Origin: an uncultured Sphingomonadaceae bacterium
GTDB lineage: Bacteria > Pseudomonadota > Alphaproteobacteria > Sphingomonadales > Sphingomonadaceae
Direction of reading: 5' to 3'
Assembly: GCA_947494305.1 (NCBI GenBank)
Contig: CANLUL010000001.1
Span: 124,001-188,000, forward strand
DNA: 64,000 nt
Part shown: positions 63,010 to 64,000 of the stretch, piece after piece
How positions within the stretch are numbered: position 1 is the stretch's first letter
Layout of the letters: each line of letters starts with the position of its first letter
Position numbers and translations under genes: made by a program
The notes under the pieces: generated by a model
Told to the model about the DNA's origin: nothing
Databases searched by the model: none
Seen by the model: only the letters and a program-made list of their open reading frames with translations

Positions 63010-63552
63010 ATGACCAGAGACCAGTTTTTTTCGCGTGCTATCGCATGCCTGTTGTTCGTTTTGGCCGCACTGACCAGTGCGCCGGCTGCCTATGCCCAAA
63101 CATCAAATGGCGATGCAACGGCGGTCACCATTGGACCTATGTCCGTGGTCAAAATTGAAGATTTGAATTTTGGCAATTTGGTTGCAGGAACTACCGCTGG
63201 AACGATGACTGTCAATACCGCCAATGGCAACGTCAACGTGACCGGCGGTGTTGTGCGCGCTGGTGGTGTAACAAGCCGTGCCAATTTTATCATCTATGGC
63301 CCGCAAAATCAGATTGTGCGGATTAGAATTCCTTCGACGATTTTGATAAGTCGCAATGGCGGCGGCGCTAATATGCGCATTGATCAAATGTCAGTCGGCA
63401 ACGCCAACCGAAGTCTGGGAACAAATGTTTTGGGCAGGTTGAGTAGGACCGGTGTTTTTAATCTTACGGTCGGGGGGCGTTTGCGGGTTAACGCGAACCA
63501 GCAAGAAGGCGGCTACACCGGAACATTTGATATGACGGTTGACTATTTTTAG
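63010..63552 (+). CDS. DUF4402 exported protein, copy 3
   Basis: A 180-residue paralogue with a signal ending A-Y-A-Q-T, then D-L-N-F-G-N-L-V-A-G-T and the end G-G-Y-T-G-T-F-D-M-T-V-D-Y-F. It is the most diverged of the three. GTTAA and GGTTAACC occur 50-65 bases before its start, similar to words upstream of copy 1. It is followed by the zinc-finger gene with a 67-base gap. Confidence 0.88.
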   Translation: MTRDQFFSRAIACLLFVLAALTSAPAAYAQTSNGDATAVTIGPMSVVKIEDLNFGNLVAGTTAGTMTVNTANGNVNVTGGVVRAGGVTSRANFIIYGPQNQIVRIRIPSTILISRNGGGANMRIDQMSVGNANRSLGTNVLGRLSRTGVFNLTVGGRLRVNANQQEGGYTGTFDMTVDYF

Positions 63553-63619
63553 TCACAGTTTGCGCTTCCTACGCCTGAACAATATTGCGTCTTAGCCCAA
63601 CCATTGCTAATCGCGCGAT

Positions 63620-63832
63620 ATGACTGACACACCGGAAACCGTAAGAACATCCAAAAAACGCAATGCCTGTGATGGTGCGACCGATATCCCGGGCGGTGCA
63701 GCGCTGGGTCATCCGCGTGTCTGGTTGGAAATCGATGAAAAAGGCTATGTCGAATGCGGCTATTGCGATCGGCGCTTCGTTTTGATCGGCGGGCCAGCTG
63801 ATATTTCCGTGGAAGCGGACGAGGCTGAATAA
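63620..63832 (+). CDS. CHCC-type zinc-finger protein
   Basis: A 70-residue protein with the zf-CHCC ligands C17, H31, C46 and C49 (A-C-D-G ... L-G-H-P-R-V-W-L ... V-E-C-G-Y-C-D-R-R-F). The family is homologous to the mitochondrial complex I accessory subunit NDUFS6, and in alphaproteobacteria it is usually a free-standing short protein. Full length. The start is the first ATG of a compact frame. Confidence 0.92.
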   Translation: MTDTPETVRTSKKRNACDGATDIPGGAALGHPRVWLEIDEKGYVECGYCDRRFVLIGGPADISVEADEAE

Positions 63833-63881
63833 ACTCATCTAAAGGGGTGCACGGCCCTCAATTCGTTTCTATATGGGGTGG

Positions 63882-64000
63882 ATGATAGAAAATCTTGACC
63901 CTCGCTCCTTCCTTTACCGTCCTGACGGACTTGATCCTGAACGCGCCAAAGCGCTGGTTTCCCAGTCTTTGGATGCCTGTGATGATGGTGAGCTCTACCT
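63882..64000 (+). CDS. tldD: TldD-like metalloprotease, cut by the window edge
   Basis: The last 119 bases code for MIENLDPRSFLYRPDGLDP and on to C-D-D-G-E-L-Y-L, an N-terminus that I recognise as TldD: a subunit of the TldD/TldE zinc protease that processes microcin precursors and other peptides. GGGGTGG before the ATG is a plausible ribosome site. The frame is open to the end of the window, so the gene is incomplete and the call rests on a short piece. Confidence 0.6.
   Translation, partial: MIENLDPRSFLYRPDGLDPERAKALVSQSLDACDDGELY

Noticed and set aside
1-64000. tRNA, rRNA, insertion sequences, integrase genes or attachment sites
   Set aside because: I looked at all gaps for cloverleaf-like sequence and at all proteins for transposase or recombinase motifs and saw none. 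Short degraded copies could still be missed by eye.

Overview
This window is a piece of chromosome from an alphaproteobacterium, almost certainly a sphingomonad (Sphingomonadales; the gene order and protein style fit the Sphingorhabdus/Parasphingorhabdus/Sphingopyxis side, by recollection and not by search). Signs of this are a COQ9-family protein, a DUF1465/RcdA-like cell-cycle adaptor, DUF465 and DUF2093 small proteins, a GTP cyclohydrolase II with a degenerate RibB-like N-terminus, a large TonB-dependent receptor of the sphingomonad type, DUF4402 proteins and frequent TTG start codons. No rRNA, tRNA, insertion sequence, prophage, CRISPR array or replication origin was seen. Most of the window is ordinary, tightly packed housekeeping DNA on both strands.

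Layout. 0.2-3.4 kb: two small lipoproteins, a class A beta-lactamase-like lipoprotein and a cardiolipin-synthase-like phospholipase D. 3.5-8.9 kb: rpoZ facing a cpoB-tilS-ftsH run and a rodZ-like gene. 9.1-14.5 kb: ptsP (nitrogen PTS enzyme I), two divergent DUF465 genes, rcdA-like, an old-yellow-enzyme reductase and coq9. 14.6-17.3 kb: feoA-feoB and ssb. 17.4-22.2 kb: a small unknown gene, a membrane AraC regulator, the operon xth-ribA-ldt (4-base overlaps) with an odd leader, and lolA. 22.5-30.7 kb: ftsK, a UbiH-type hydroxylase, an SDR, OmpA-type proteins, a CorC-type CBS protein and a small cluster of tiny or membrane-anchored proteins. 30.9-39.7 kb: a VWA protein, DUF393-DUF427, an M48 protease, purD, xseA, DUF2093 and an M23 peptidase. 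40.6-45.2 kb: a 1030-residue TonB-dependent receptor with a sulfotransferase-like neighbour and a small secreted protein. 45.3-51.8 kb: clpB, an exported leucyl aminopeptidase and a penicillin-acylase-family hydrolase. 52.0-58.8 kb: the accessory-looking block (below). 59-61.5 kb: nadB and an ABC ATPase. 61.6-63.6 kb: three tandem DUF4402 genes; then a zinc-finger protein and the start of tldD at the right edge.

The most interesting block is 52.0-58.8 kb. It holds a transmembrane TIR-TolB/FlgO-like-TPR protein that keeps the W-V-x-x-E signature of NAD-cleaving TIR domains, a lipoprotein ending in DQGSN pentapeptide repeats, an exported trypsin-fold protease with an unusual specificity pocket, a small potassium-channel-like protein, and a SLOG domain fused to a four-helix SLATT-like membrane module. 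SLOG and SLATT are domains proposed to sense nucleotide ligands and to act as membrane effectors in prokaryotic conflict systems. Whether these genes form one system is my inference; they are on mixed strands and not one operon.

Other points worth checking are a leader before xth with an 11-codon reading frame and two mutually exclusive hairpins, a hairpin that holds the feoA ribosome site and TTG start, purD whose start and stop codons both overlap codons of opposite-strand neighbours, and a 33-residue membrane protein that looks like a free copy of its neighbour's anchor.
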